Positions 1 to 10,273 of a stretch of 64,000 bases of DNA are shown one piece after another. Below the pieces are notes generated by a model that was not told where the DNA came from, made no database searches, and saw only the letters and a program-made list of their open reading frames with translations. The DNA is taken from positions 1 to 64,000 of the forward strand of contig JALCDB010000007.1 of NCBI GenBank assembly GCA_022641095.1. Reading direction: 5' to 3'. Source of the stretch: Bacilli bacterium (lineage in GTDB: Bacteria > Bacillota_I > Bacilli_A > RFN20 > CAG-826). Position 1 is the first letter of the stretch. Every line of letters starts with the position of its first letter. The position numbers were made by a program, and so were the translations under genes.

Positions 1-15
1 TCTTTAACGAAACGC

Positions 16-795
16 TTACCGCTTTTCCTGGTCATGGTCCAAAACCTCACGGGCAAGGGCGGCGTAAGCCAACGCGCCTTGGGAGGAAGGCCGCCAACTG
101 CCGACGGGCAATCCTTTGGCGCAGCTTTCCGGCAAGGAAATATTGCGCGGAATGGCGATTATGAAAGTGTTTTCCTTGAAGAGGCCCCGAACTTGGGTGG
201 CTATCTCCGTCGCCAACGTAATCCGGGGGTCATACATCGTAAGCAAGAAACCCTCGATGCGAAGCCTTGAGTTGTAGTCGTGCTGAACTTTGGTGATGGT
301 TGAAAGAATCGCGGCAAGAGCCTCCATCGCGAAGTACTCGCACTGAACGGGGATGATGACCCCGTCGGAAGCGGTCAGGGCATTGAGGGAAAGAAGCCCA
401 AGCGAAGGCGGGCAATCGATGATGATGTAATCATATTCCGCCTTCAGATCCTTGATTGCCTTCTCCAAAAGACGAAATGGCTCGGGGTTCGGGGTGGCCT
501 GGAAAAAAGCGTCCAAAGAGGCGAGTTTAAGGTTGCTGGGCAAAAGGAAAAGCCCCTCTTGGGGCGATGGCAAAATGCACTTATTGACGTCAACCCTTCC
601 AATAAGGGCATCGAAAACGGTCCTCTCAAGAAGAGTGATGTCGATCCCGAGCCCCCGCCCCGCGTTCCCTTGCGAGTCGAAATCGATCAAAAGCACTTTT
701 TGGCGTTGCTTGGCTAAGGCGGCCGAAAGATTGATCGCGGTCGTGGTCTTCCCGACCCCGCCTTTTTGATTGGCGATGGAGATAATTTGAGTCAT
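16..795 (-). CDS. parA: ParA/Soj chromosome-partitioning ATPase
   Basis: MTQIISIANQKGGVGKTTTAINLSAALA deviant Walker A; DYIIIDCPPSLGLLSLNAL; adjacent to rsmG/mnmG as in oriC-proximal clusters. Confidence 0.95.
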   Translation of the reverse strand: MTQIISIANQKGGVGKTTTAINLSAALAKQRQKVLLIDFDSQGNAGRGLGIDITLLERTVFDALIGRVDVNKCILPSPQEGLFLLPSNLKLASLDAFFQATPNPEPFRLLEKAIKDLKAEYDYIIIDCPPSLGLLSLNALTASDGVIIPVQCEYFAMEALAAILSTITKVQHDYNSRLRIEGFLLTMYDPRITLATEIATQVRGLFKENTFIIAIPRNISLPESCAKGLPVGSWRPSSQGALAYAALAREVLDHDQEKR

Positions 796-804
796 GGCTT
801 AAGT

Positions 805-837
805 TTACTCGCGTGAAACATTTTTTAAAAGTTTCAC
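805..837. promoter_or_regulatory. parS-like half sites / inverted repeat between rsmG and parA
   Basis: TTACTCGCGTGAAACA shares 12/16 positions with the consensus TGTTTCACGTGAAACA; a GTTTCAC half site follows, giving GTGAAAC-N11-GTTTCAC. Confidence 0.4.
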
Positions 838-1532
838 ACCAAAGGTTTTTTGATTATCGTGGCCCAAGGGCGGGGATATTTTTTGGGCGTTGGCTTTTCT
901 TTGAGGAAAATGAAATTTCGGCGAATGCCCATTTCGTTGGGAAGCGCTTCGGATTTTACGGTTTTGAGAACCGCCCCAAGTTTTGATATTTCTTTGCCTG
1001 TTTTATTAAATTCCTCTTGGCCGCCAGACCCTTTCATGGCCAAGAAAACCCCGCCAACCTTGACGAGTGGCAGGGAAATTTCAAGCAGCGGCCCCATCGG
1101 GGCGACCGCCCTCGCGGCCACGACGTCAAAGGCCTCACGCTCCTTCATCTCCTCGCAACGCTTATGGACGATCGTCACGTTCTTAAGCCCGCAGGCCTCG
1201 ACCACGGCTTCAAGGAAGGAGCACTTCTTTCCCGTGGCCTCGATGAGAGTGAAAGAGGCCTCGGGGCTGACGATGGCCCAAACCAAACCGGGAAAACCCG
1301 CCCCTGTGCCCAAGTCGGCGACCTTTTTCCCATTCAAAGACAGGTATTTGCAGGGCAGAAGGCAATCGTAGAAATGCTTTCCCACCACTTCGCTTTCCTT
1401 AGTGATGGCCGTCAAGTTCATCTTTTCGTTCCACTCGTTGAGAAGGGTGGCGAAACGGCGAAGTTTGGAAACCGCTTCCGCGGAAAGGGCGACCGAGGGC
1501 CTTAGGCTGGAAACCAATTCTTCGTAAGTCAT
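834..1532 (-). CDS. rsmG: 16S rRNA (guanine-N7) methyltransferase RsmG
   Basis: VADLGTGAGFPGL SAM motif, LNEWNEKMNLTAI N-terminus typical of RsmG/GidB; 4-bp overlap with mnmG. Confidence 0.95.
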   Translation of the reverse strand: MTYEELVSSLRPSVALSAEAVSKLRRFATLLNEWNEKMNLTAITKESEVVGKHFYDCLLPCKYLSLNGKKVADLGTGAGFPGLVWAIVSPEASFTLIEATGKKCSFLEAVVEACGLKNVTIVHKRCEEMKEREAFDVVAARAVAPMGPLLEISLPLVKVGGVFLAMKGSGGQEEFNKTGKEISKLGAVLKTVKSEALPNEMGIRRNFIFLKEKPTPKKYPRPWATIIKKPLV

Positions 1533-3400
1533 AAGAGCCCTTTCTTTTTTAATGAAAGAATCAGAATCGAGATATCGGCGGGGTTGACTCCGCTGATTCG
1601 GCTGGCTTGGCCGATCGTGACAGGCTGAACGGCGTTAAGTTTCTGGCGAGCCTCAAGAGCCAAACCGTCGATCTTCCCGTAATCCACTCCGCCCGGAAGT
1701 TTGATCTTTTCGAGTTTTTGGGAGTTCGCGGCATCTTTAAGTTCCTTGGCGATATAGCCCTCGTACTTGACTTTCGTCTCAAGGGCCAACGCCTCCCCGT
1801 CGTCAAAGGAAAACCCTTTCAGTTCGGGCATCAAACGGGAAATATCGCGGTAAGCCAGCCCTGGGCGACGCAGAAGTTCGAGCCCTTTATGCCCACATGC
1901 CGTGTCGGTAAAGCCATGGTCCAAAAGATACTTGGCGCAGCCCTTTTTATCTTGGACGTTTGTCTTCCCCATTACGCGGATGGCCTCGTCGATCTTCTCG
2001 TATTTGCTTAGAAAGGCCTGATACCGGCCTTCGCCGATGAGACCGATCCGACGCCCGTGCGGCGTAAGGCGAAGATCGGCGTTGTCGTGACGCAAAAGCA
2101 AACGATATTCGGCCCGGCTTGACATAAGACGGTAAGGCTCGTCGGTCCCTTTGGTGACGAGATCATCGATCATGACGCCGATATAGCTCTCGTCGCGCCG
2201 CAAAATGAGCGGCTCTTTGCCTTGGATTTTCAAGGAAGCGTTGATCCCGGCCAATAGGCCAAGGCCAGCGGCCTCTTCGTAGCCAGACGTTCCGCAGATC
2301 TGACCGGCGCCATAAAGACCTTCGTATTTTTTGGTTTCCAAAGTCGGCTTGAACTGCAAGGGGCGAATCGCGTCGTATTCGATTTGATAGGACCACTTGA
2401 GGATCTCGGCGCGCTCAAGGCCCGGCAGCGAATGGACGAGCCTTTCTTGAATCGCGTGCGGGAAGCCCATCGAAAAGCCCTGAAGATAGACGGATTCGCC
2501 GAACTCGGTCTCCGGTTCCAGGAAAAGCTGATGACGGGGCTTGTCCGCGAAACGGACGACTTTGCTCTCGATAGAGGGGCAATAACGGGGCCCCACCCCT
2601 TTGATGAGGCCATTGAACACGGCGGATTTATCCAAATTGTCGCGGATTATCCTTAAGGTTTCGGGCGAAGTGTACAAAAGATAGCAGGGCAATTGCCGCG
2701 AAAGGGGCGTGAATTCCTTCGTCAGGAAAGAGAAAGCCAACTCGCCGTCTTGCCCAAACTGAACCTGCATTTTGGAGAAATCGATCGTGCTTTTCTTAAG
2801 ACGGGGCGGGGTTCCGGTCTTAAGGCGGAAAACGTCAAGCCCCATTTCCTGAAGGCATTTGCTTAGCCCGCGGGACGAAATCTCGCCATCTGGCCCCCCC
2901 GAATGGACGTCCTCGCCGGAAATAATGGTGCTTTCCATATAAGTCCCCGTCGTGATGACGACGGCTTTGGCGGATATTCTTTCGCTATCCCCCGTAACGA
3001 CGCCAAAGACCTTCCTCTCGTCATAGAGCAGCGATTTGACTTCGCATTCCTTGACCGCGAGATTGGGGGTCGCAAGAACCAGCGATTGCATATAGGCCGG
3101 GTAACCGATTTTGTCTTCCTGAGCCCGAAGGCATTGGACGCCAGGCCCTTTGGCCGTGTTCAAAAACTTGATCTGCAAAGGACGATGGTCGGCCGCGATG
3201 CCCATCATTCCGCCCAAAGCGTCGATTTCGCGAACCACGATGCCTTTCGCCGAACCGCCGATATGGGGATTGCAAGGCATGTTGGCCATCATCTTGATGT
3301 TAAGGGTGCACAAAAGCGTCCGCATGCCCATATGGGCTGCGGCGCACGCGGCTTCCACCCCCGCGTGCCCACCACCGACGACAATGACATCGTAATCCAT
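1529..3400 (-). CDS. mnmG: tRNA uridine-5-carboxymethylaminomethyl modification enzyme MnmG (GidA)
   Basis: MDYDVIVVGGGHAGVEAACAAAHMG FAD motif; GGSAKGIVVREIDALGG; full length 623 aa. Confidence 0.97.
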   Translation of the reverse strand: MDYDVIVVGGGHAGVEAACAAAHMGMRTLLCTLNIKMMANMPCNPHIGGSAKGIVVREIDALGGMMGIAADHRPLQIKFLNTAKGPGVQCLRAQEDKIGYPAYMQSLVLATPNLAVKECEVKSLLYDERKVFGVVTGDSERISAKAVVITTGTYMESTIISGEDVHSGGPDGEISSRGLSKCLQEMGLDVFRLKTGTPPRLKKSTIDFSKMQVQFGQDGELAFSFLTKEFTPLSRQLPCYLLYTSPETLRIIRDNLDKSAVFNGLIKGVGPRYCPSIESKVVRFADKPRHQLFLEPETEFGESVYLQGFSMGFPHAIQERLVHSLPGLERAEILKWSYQIEYDAIRPLQFKPTLETKKYEGLYGAGQICGTSGYEEAAGLGLLAGINASLKIQGKEPLILRRDESYIGVMIDDLVTKGTDEPYRLMSSRAEYRLLLRHDNADLRLTPHGRRIGLIGEGRYQAFLSKYEKIDEAIRVMGKTNVQDKKGCAKYLLDHGFTDTACGHKGLELLRRPGLAYRDISRLMPELKGFSFDDGEALALETKVKYEGYIAKELKDAANSQKLEKIKLPGGVDYGKIDGLALEARQKLNAVQPVTIGQASRISGVNPADISILILSLKKKGLL

Positions 3401-3416
3401 GGTTCCGTTAAATTCA

Positions 3417-4814
3417 TCATCCGATCGAATCGCTCATGTCAAGTTTGATCAGCTGGTTCAGTTCGACCGCGTATTCCATCGGAAGTTCGCGTGAGAAAGG
3501 CTCGATGAAACCCATGATTATCATCTGCGTCGCGTCGGCTTCGGAAATGCCGCGGCTCATGAGATAGAAGAGCTCCTCTTCGTTTATTTTGCTGACGGTC
3601 GCCTCATGTTCGATGTAGGAGGTGGGGTTTTTGATCTCGTTCGTCGGAATGGTGTCGCTATAGCTCTTCCCATCGAGGATCAGGGTATCGCACTCAACGT
3701 GGGAATGGCCGTTCTCGGCCGTCGGCTCCATCCTGACGGTACCACGGTAATTCGCGGTCCCGCCGTTCTTGCAAATGGACTTTGAAATGATGGTCGAAGA
3801 AGTGTTCTTCCCGATGTGGATCATTCGGGCGCCGTTGTCTTGGAATTGGTTGTGGCCGCCGACGGCGATCGAAATCGCCGATCCGCGGGCGCCGTCCCCC
3901 TTAAGGATGCAAGCCGGATACTTCATGTTGCGCATGGAGCCGATGTTCCCATCGACCCACTCCATGAGACCGTTTTCTTCCACCAAAGCCCTTTGGGTGA
4001 CCAAATTGACGATGTTGTTGCTCCAGTTTTGAACCGTCGTGTAACGGCAGCGGGCATTCTTGAGAACGATGATCTCAACCACCGCCGCATGAAGCGATTC
4101 CTTGCTGTAAATGGGGGCCGTGCACCCCTCGACGTAATTGATGTCGGCGCCTTCGTCGACGATGATGAGCGTTCGTTCGAATTGCCCGGTTTTTTCGTTG
4201 TTGATGCGGAAATACGACTGCAACGGTTTGTCGAGATGGACCCCTTTGGGAACGTAAATGAAACTGCCGCCGCTCCAAACCGCGCCGTTTAAGGCCGCGA
4301 ATTTGTTGTCGGCGAACGGCACGACGGTGCCAAAATACTTTTTCATGAGGTCCGGACAGGTTTGAAGGGCCATGTCCGTGGAAAGGAAAATGACGCCTTT
4401 CTCCTGAACCTCTTCCAACATGTTGTGATAAACGACTTCGCTTTCGTATTGGGTGGTGACGCCCGAAAGGTATTTCTGTTCCGCCTCGGGGATGCCCAGG
4501 CGATCAAAGGTCTTTTTGACGGCCGAAGGGACTTCGTCCCAATCGGTGCCTTCTTTTTTGGTCACGCCCGTGTAGTAGGTGTAAGACGAAAAATCCAGAA
4601 ATTTGAGATCCGGGCCGAATTTGGGAAGGGGCATAGCTTCAAAGGCCTTGAGAGCCCGCAAGCGGTATTCAAGCATCCATTCCGGCTCGCGCTTATGCTT
4701 GCTGATGGCCCTGACGACGCCCTCATTGAGACCCTTGCCCGTCGTGAAAAGGACCTTGGCGTCGGTCTTGAAGCCATACTTGTAGGAATCGTCGAGAAAT
4801 TTCGTGTCCGCCAT
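3417..4814 (-). CDS. sufB: Fe-S cluster assembly scaffold SufB
   Basis: SufBD family core ([63 protein letters not shown]). Confidence 0.96.
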   Translation of the reverse strand: MADTKFLDDSYKYGFKTDAKVLFTTGKGLNEGVVRAISKHKREPEWMLEYRLRALKAFEAMPLPKFGPDLKFLDFSSYTYYTGVTKKEGTDWDEVPSAVKKTFDRLGIPEAEQKYLSGVTTQYESEVVYHNMLEEVQEKGVIFLSTDMALQTCPDLMKKYFGTVVPFADNKFAALNGAVWSGGSFIYVPKGVHLDKPLQSYFRINNEKTGQFERTLIIVDEGADINYVEGCTAPIYSKESLHAAVVEIIVLKNARCRYTTVQNWSNNIVNLVTQRALVEENGLMEWVDGNIGSMRNMKYPACILKGDGARGSAISIAVGGHNQFQDNGARMIHIGKNTSSTIISKSICKNGGTANYRGTVRMEPTAENGHSHVECDTLILDGKSYSDTIPTNEIKNPTSYIEHEATVSKINEEELFYLMSRGISEADATQMIIMGFIEPFSRELPMEYAVELNQLIKLDMSDSIG

Positions 4815-4815
4815 C

Positions 4816-5259
4816 CTACTTTTCCTCTTTCTCCAACAGTTCTTTCAAAGCGGTCCAACCCATGGTCGCGCAATGGATGCGGGCGGCTTGCTTTCCGGTG
4901 TTGAGGAAAACGATGGCCTCATCAAGCACGGAAGCGTCATATTCTTTTTCCCCGATCATGTTGAGATACTGCTCAATCACGTACTGAGCTTCCTTGAAAG
5001 TCATCCCGATGACGCGATCGCAAAGAATATCGGTCGAAGCGGATGAGATCGTGCATGCGACGCCCTCCCAGCGGGCGTCGGCGATCTTGCCATCCTTAGC
5101 CAAGAGATACACATCGAAATCGTCGATGCAGTTCGTGCTGGAGGCGTGAAGCGAAAGATAACCGCTTTCCGTCGGTTTGCTCTTATGGCGCGGATTCTGG
5201 TAATGGTCCATGATGATTTCCCTCATCATTTGGGGAGTGACTTCAATTGAAGTAGGCAT
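4816..5259 (-). CDS. sufU: Fe-S scaffold/sulfurtransferase SufU
   Basis: [32 protein letters not shown] Cys region; start chosen at MPTSIEV inside the longer ORF. Confidence 0.92.
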   Translation of the reverse strand: MPTSIEVTPQMMREIIMDHYQNPRHKSKPTESGYLSLHASSTNCIDDFDVYLLAKDGKIADARWEGVACTISSASTDILCDRVIGMTFKEAQYVIEQYLNMIGEKEYDASVLDEAIVFLNTGKQAARIHCATMGWTALKELLEKEEK

Positions 5260-6475
5260 CGAGAAACTCCTTTCCGTGCTTGAGGGCGTCAACCAAGGCG
5301 TCAATGTCCTCTTTGGTAGTGTAGAAATAGAAACTGGCGCGGACCGTGGCGACCACTTTTAGGTAGTCGATCAGGATTTTCGCGCAATGCTGGCCGCTTC
5401 GACAGGCGATGCCGCGGCTATTAAGAAACGTGGCGGCGTCTTGAGCGAAGACGTCTTTGATGTTGAAAGTGACGATACCGGCTTCCGATTTGGCGTTGTA
5501 AATGATCGAATTCCCGGTTTTCTCAAGTTCCGAGACCGCATATCGTTTGAGTTCTTCCTCGTATTCGTTGATGTTCTTGAGACCGATTTTCATTATGTAA
5601 TCGACGGCCGCCTTCAAGCCAAGGATGCCTTCGATGTTTTGGGTTCCGGCCTCGAATTTGACCGGCGGCTCCAAATAGGCGACGTCGCCGCACATATCGA
5701 ACTTGGCGTTCATTCCCCCGCCCGTCATGAACGGATCCATTCTCTTGAGCAGATCGAATTTGCCATAGAGAACGCCAATCCCCGTCGGACCGCATAGTTT
5801 GTGGCCGCTGAAAGAAAGGAAATCGCAATCAAGATCCTGAACGTCGGTAGGCAAATGCGGCACGCTTTGGGCGCCATCGAGAACCAATAGGGCTCCATGG
5901 GCATGCGCGACTTTGGCGAGCTCCTTCGCCGGGGCGATGTAGCCTAACACATTCGTCACATGGGCGATGGCGACGATTTTCGTGCGCTCCGTGATAACCT
6001 GCTTCAAATTGTCCACGGTGAGGCGCCCATCTTTGTCGAGCGGAATGAATTTTATGACCGCTCCCGTCATCTCGCTGACCTTGTACCAAGGCAAAACATT
6101 CGATGCGTGCTCCGCTTGCGTCAAGAGAATCTCATCGCCTTTCTTAAGGTACTTAACCCCCCAGCCGAAAGCGACAAGGTTGATCGAGGCGGTCGTCCCG
6201 GAAGTGAAAACCACCTCCTGCGGTTGGCAATTTATCAGTTTGGCCACCGATTGCCGAGAAGCCAAAATCCGCTCATCGATCTGATAGCAAAGATCGTAGT
6301 CGCCCCGATGGCTGTTTGAGGTCTCAGATCGATAGTACGCGCTGACCGCGTCCAAAACGCAGTCGGGTTTGAAAGTCGTGGAGGCGTTATCAAGCCACAC
6401 AAGGGGTTTGCCTTGCATTTTGATGCCGTTCCGGAACATTGGGAAATCTTTGCGAACCTCATACGGATTGATCAT
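5243..6475 (-). CDS. sufS: cysteine desulfurase SufS
   Basis: PLVWLDNASTTFKP; SFSGHKLCGPTGIGVLYGK PLP lysine; RSGQHCAKI catalytic Cys loop. Confidence 0.96.
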   Translation of the reverse strand: MINPYEVRKDFPMFRNGIKMQGKPLVWLDNASTTFKPDCVLDAVSAYYRSETSNSHRGDYDLCYQIDERILASRQSVAKLINCQPQEVVFTSGTTASINLVAFGWGVKYLKKGDEILLTQAEHASNVLPWYKVSEMTGAVIKFIPLDKDGRLTVDNLKQVITERTKIVAIAHVTNVLGYIAPAKELAKVAHAHGALLVLDGAQSVPHLPTDVQDLDCDFLSFSGHKLCGPTGIGVLYGKFDLLKRMDPFMTGGGMNAKFDMCGDVAYLEPPVKFEAGTQNIEGILGLKAAVDYIMKIGLKNINEYEEELKRYAVSELEKTGNSIIYNAKSEAGIVTFNIKDVFAQDAATFLNSRGIACRSGQHCAKILIDYLKVVATVRASFYFYTTKEDIDALVDALKHGKEFLDAYFN

Positions 6476-7176
6476 TTTTGAATCCCTCCCTCGATAGCGG
6501 ATTCGATCTTCGCCACCAAACTTTCGTCAACGAACGAATCCTCGATAGGCCGCAGATAGCCGAGGGTGATGAGCCGCTTGGCTTCCTCTTCGCTGATGCC
6601 TCGGCTCTCAAGATAGAAGAGGTGAGCGGAATTGAGTCGCCCGACGATCGCGGCGTGGCTCGCCTCGACGTCGTTGTCGCCGATGCGGAGGATTGGGCTA
6701 GCCCTTCCGATGGCGCCTTGATCGAAAACGATGATCTTGGATTCCTGACGCGTCTTCACCTTCACCGAGCCTTTCTTGATTTCGCTTGTACCGGCGAAAA
6801 CAAGCCTGCCAGCGTCGCGGGCGATGCCATAGTTGCTCATGAGGGCCTCGGTGTGAGGCGCCTCGTGATAGACGGACGTCTCGAAGTCCTTTTGGGAGAG
6901 GCCGCCATCGAGACACGCCAAGTGCCAACGGCATTTCGAGCCTTCCCCAAGCAAACGTACATTTAAAACAAATTTGCCGTTTCCTTGCGAAAAATCCGCA
7001 AAAGCCCCTTCGATCGTCCCGTTCTCCTTAACGATGACCTCGATCGTCGAATCGGCGAATCCCTGAAATGAGGCGATATTCAAATGAAGGGTTTGGCACT
7101 TTTCTACCGTTATGGAGAACTTCGGAGGAAGATCGTCAACGAAAACGATTCTTCTTTCCGCTTCATTTCTTGCCAT
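6472..7176 (-). CDS. sufD: Fe-S assembly protein SufD (short form)
   Basis: SufBD C-terminal signature VEASHAAIVGRLNSAHLFYLESRGISEEEAKRLITLGYLRPI; between sufC and sufS. Confidence 0.88.
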   Translation of the reverse strand: MARNEAERRIVFVDDLPPKFSITVEKCQTLHLNIASFQGFADSTIEVIVKENGTIEGAFADFSQGNGKFVLNVRLLGEGSKCRWHLACLDGGLSQKDFETSVYHEAPHTEALMSNYGIARDAGRLVFAGTSEIKKGSVKVKTRQESKIIVFDQGAIGRASPILRIGDNDVEASHAAIVGRLNSAHLFYLESRGISEEEAKRLITLGYLRPIEDSFVDESLVAKIESAIEGGIQK

Positions 7177-7999
7177 CGTCGACCCTGGCCTTCGTGGCGC
7201 AAACCCCGATGGATACGGTGTTCATCGGTTTCCCTTCCTCTTTTTCGATTTCAATCCCCAGTTCCTCTTTGATCCATTCGTAACCTTGGGTGTCGATCTT
7301 GGCGATGATGTCCGGTCCGCCTTCGACGACGACGCGGCCATTGATGAGAACAGCCGCTCTCGTCGGCTTGATGATTCCATATAGACGGGCGTAGTGGCTG
7401 ACGACCAGAAATCCGGCCCCTCTTCGCTGCTCCTTCTCAATGGCTTTCGCGACGATTTGCATGGCGTCGACGTCAAGGCCCGAATCGATTTCGTCGAGCA
7501 TGGCGATCCTTGGGGACAATAGACGCATCTGAAGCATCTCGTTCCGCTTCTTCTCCCCGCCCGAAAAACCCTCATTGAGATTGCGTTTGCTCATCTCGAA
7601 GGGAATCCCCATATCCTTATAGGCGTTTTGAAGCGAATTATAGAACTCGAAAAGCGACATGGGCTTCTCCCGATGGGCGTTCATGGCCGCCTTAAGGAAG
7701 TCGGCGCTATTGAGGCCGGCGATTTCGCTGGGGTACTGCATGGCCAGGAACAAACCGGCCTTGCTGCGAAGGTCGGGCGTCATCTGTAAGATGTCTTTCC
7801 CGTCAAACTTGATGGAACCGCCGGTGACGCTATAGGCCGGGTTGCCCATGATGGCCGCCAACAACGTGCTCTTCCCATGTCCGTTGGGTCCTAACAAAGC
7901 TACCGTTTCGCCCTCGTTGACCGCAAGGTTCACCCCTTTGAGGATGGCTTGGCCTTTGACGGCCACTTCGAGATTTTCTATGACAAGTTGTGACATCAT
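7163..7999 (-). CDS. sufC: Fe-S assembly ATPase SufC
   Basis: LLGPNGHGKSTLLAAIMGNP Walker A; GFSGGEKKRNEMLQMRLLSPRIAMLDEIDSGLD. Confidence 0.95.
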   Translation of the reverse strand: MMSQLVIENLEVAVKGQAILKGVNLAVNEGETVALLGPNGHGKSTLLAAIMGNPAYSVTGGSIKFDGKDILQMTPDLRSKAGLFLAMQYPSEIAGLNSADFLKAAMNAHREKPMSLFEFYNSLQNAYKDMGIPFEMSKRNLNEGFSGGEKKRNEMLQMRLLSPRIAMLDEIDSGLDVDAMQIVAKAIEKEQRRGAGFLVVSHYARLYGIIKPTRAAVLINGRVVVEGGPDIIAKIDTQGYEWIKEELGIEIEKEEGKPMNTVSIGVCATKARVDDGKK

Positions 8000-8182
8000 T
8001 AACTCCTGAAAGCATGCTTATTTTAGTACCCGTTTGTCATGACCGCAAACAATACGATAGACCATCTATAGACTACCTACTTTTAGCGTGTGGGCGCGCG
8101 CCTTAAGAAGTTGTTGCACCAATTCTCTTTAGAGAATACACTTAACTCGCACCATTTTGAGCAAGGAGGAACGAGTCCACAC

Positions 8183-10273
8183 ATGAAAAAATCAAACTGT
8201 GCGCTCGGATTGATGGCGCTGCTCACTGCAGCGGTAGGCTTATCGGCCTGCAACACGCCTGCGACAGACAACAACGGTAACATCTTCACGTACACGGATG
8301 CCGCCGGAAACGTCGTTGGTTACAACGCCACTGATCTATATGACAGTTACCAAACTACTGGTTCGTCGCTGTCAACAGAGTTCGACAAAGTCTACGAAGT
8401 CCTGATCAGGCACTATTACGATAAAGGCGACGCAACCACGCTTGAGTCCCTTAAGAAAGCCTCTCGCAAGGACGTCGAAACCGACAAAGCGACCGCAACC
8501 GACAACGCCAAGACCAATAACACTTCCTTCCAAGAGGAATTCGAAAAGATCCTATCCAAGCACAACGTCAAGAACGTTGACGAGCTTTTCGAATACTACC
8601 TCTATACCGAAGAGAAGAGCAAATTCGAGTCCAATTTCTACAGCAACTACATCGATGCCATGAAAGATGGCGCGACCGCTGCTAACGGCGGGCTCAGCAC
8701 CGATGACAACGATAAGTTGTTCATGCCGAAAAACGATGATACCTATGGCATCGGAAACGCCGGCTGGGTCAAAGAGCAAATGCCTTACGTAATCCGCCAT
8801 ATTTTGGTGAAAGTCGCCGCCAGCGACAAGGAATACACCCAAGGCACGCTTACCGAGGACAAGACTTCGGGAACCGATACCACCCACCAAGCGACCAAAC
8901 TCGCCACCGTCGTGGCTCGTCTTGCGGGAGCCAGTTTGGCCAGCGACGGAACCTTGACATCCTACAGCGACGACACCCGCCCGAACTTCGGCAATTTGGC
9001 TTATGCCCTCAGCGAAGACGCCAGCAGCGCCGAGGCTTATGGCGAAACCAGCCTGATGACGAAAGTCATGTCGAACAACCTCGTTCCCGAATTCAAATTG
9101 GGCATTTACGCCTATGAGTCCCTTTTCAACAAAAGGGAGCAGACCACCGCTTATGGGGCGAAAAACGTCTACCGCGTGGCCCCGGGTCTTAAAGAATCGG
9201 CCACTTCCCTAGCCGACGTCGATTCGACCCAATCCCTTGAAGACGGGTCGCTTGTCTCAAGCGCGAACGTGTACGGCGAAACCTATGACGATGGTTCCTC
9301 CACCGGCATCGGCCAAATCCCCTTCGGCGCCGCGGTCGCCCTTATGAAAGCCGCCACGATCGAAACCGATAGCGCCAATTTGCCGGTCTACGAAGGCAAC
9401 AGCGCTTTCTACCCGCGCAACATCATCTTCAACAAATATTTCAACAAACGCAACGTCTGCGTCATCACGCCGAACGACATTCCTTATAACCTTACAAATA
9501 ACGACACCTACACTGGAGAAACCTTCGACGGGACCCCTTCAACCGCTTACGAGGCCCTTCCGGGCTTCCAAGTCAACACGACCGACGTCCTTCCGGGCTT
9601 TGCCCATAACGTCCTCACCGACAGCGAGGGACAGATCATTTTGGTCGCCCGCGCCGGAACATCCAGTTACCAAGGCGTCCATTTCATGGTCATCCAACGC
9701 GACGCGCTGAGCCAATACGACACGACGTTCGACAGCGCCGCCAAAAAGGTGAATGAGAACAACAGCGCCGTCGACGGCACCGCGACCCTCAGTCAGTACT
9801 ACACCACGAAAATCCCAGGACTTTCCGGATATCCGACGACTTCTACCGGCGAAGCCCTTACGACCTACGTCAACTACAACCGCAATACCACCACGGACTA
9901 CAACGATCGCTCCGGCGACATCGTTAGCGGGGTCAAATCCTACAATGGCGCGCTTAGCACTTATCTCTTTGAGAAACTCATCGGCGGCCTTGACGGAGTC
10001 GGCAGCCTAACTTTCCAGGATTCCGATTTCAAAGCCACCATCCTGAACTATTGCAAACAAAAGAGGCAAAGCACCAAAGACGACAGTTTCACCACTTGGT
10101 CAAACGATTGGAAATCCTATGCCGAGATGCTTCAGGCCCAAAACGAGGCTCGCGATCTCCGTGACGCCAACGGCAATGGGCGCCTTATCAGCGAAGTTTG
10201 TGCCATCGGTTACCAGAATCATTCTTCGTCCGAGTGGCAAAAGGGAGGAGCTTGCTATTATGTCAAAGGCTAA
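8183..10273 (+). CDS. large secreted lipoprotein with possible PrsA-like foldase region
   Basis: Signal + lipobox (LMALLTAAVGLSAC); SD aaggagga at ~8162-8170; VIRHILVKV ... FGNLAYALSEDAS resembles a PpiC/PrsA-type pattern. Confidence 0.8.
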   Translation: MKKSNCALGLMALLTAAVGLSACNTPATDNNGNIFTYTDAAGNVVGYNATDLYDSYQTTGSSLSTEFDKVYEVLIRHYYDKGDATTLESLKKASRKDVETDKATATDNAKTNNTSFQEEFEKILSKHNVKNVDELFEYYLYTEEKSKFESNFYSNYIDAMKDGATAANGGLSTDDNDKLFMPKNDDTYGIGNAGWVKEQMPYVIRHILVKVAASDKEYTQGTLTEDKTSGTDTTHQATKLATVVARLAGASLASDGTLTSYSDDTRPNFGNLAYALSEDASSAEAYGETSLMTKVMSNNLVPEFKLGIYAYESLFNKREQTTAYGAKNVYRVAPGLKESATSLADVDSTQSLEDGSLVSSANVYGETYDDGSSTGIGQIPFGAAVALMKAATIETDSANLPVYEGNSAFYPRNIIFNKYFNKRNVCVITPNDIPYNLTNNDTYTGETFDGTPSTAYEALPGFQVNTTDVLPGFAHNVLTDSEGQIILVARAGTSSYQGVHFMVIQRDALSQYDTTFDSAAKKVNENNSAVDGTATLSQYYTTKIPGLSGYPTTSTGEALTTYVNYNRNTTTDYNDRSGDIVSGVKSYNGALSTYLFEKLIGGLDGVGSLTFQDSDFKATILNYCKQKRQSTKDDSFTTWSNDWKSYAEMLQAQNEARDLRDANGNGRLISEVCAIGYQNHSSSEWQKGGACYYVKG

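Noticed and set aside
2903-3448. 181-aa plus-strand ORF opposite mnmG
   Set aside because: Antisense to a clear MnmG; no independent evidence.
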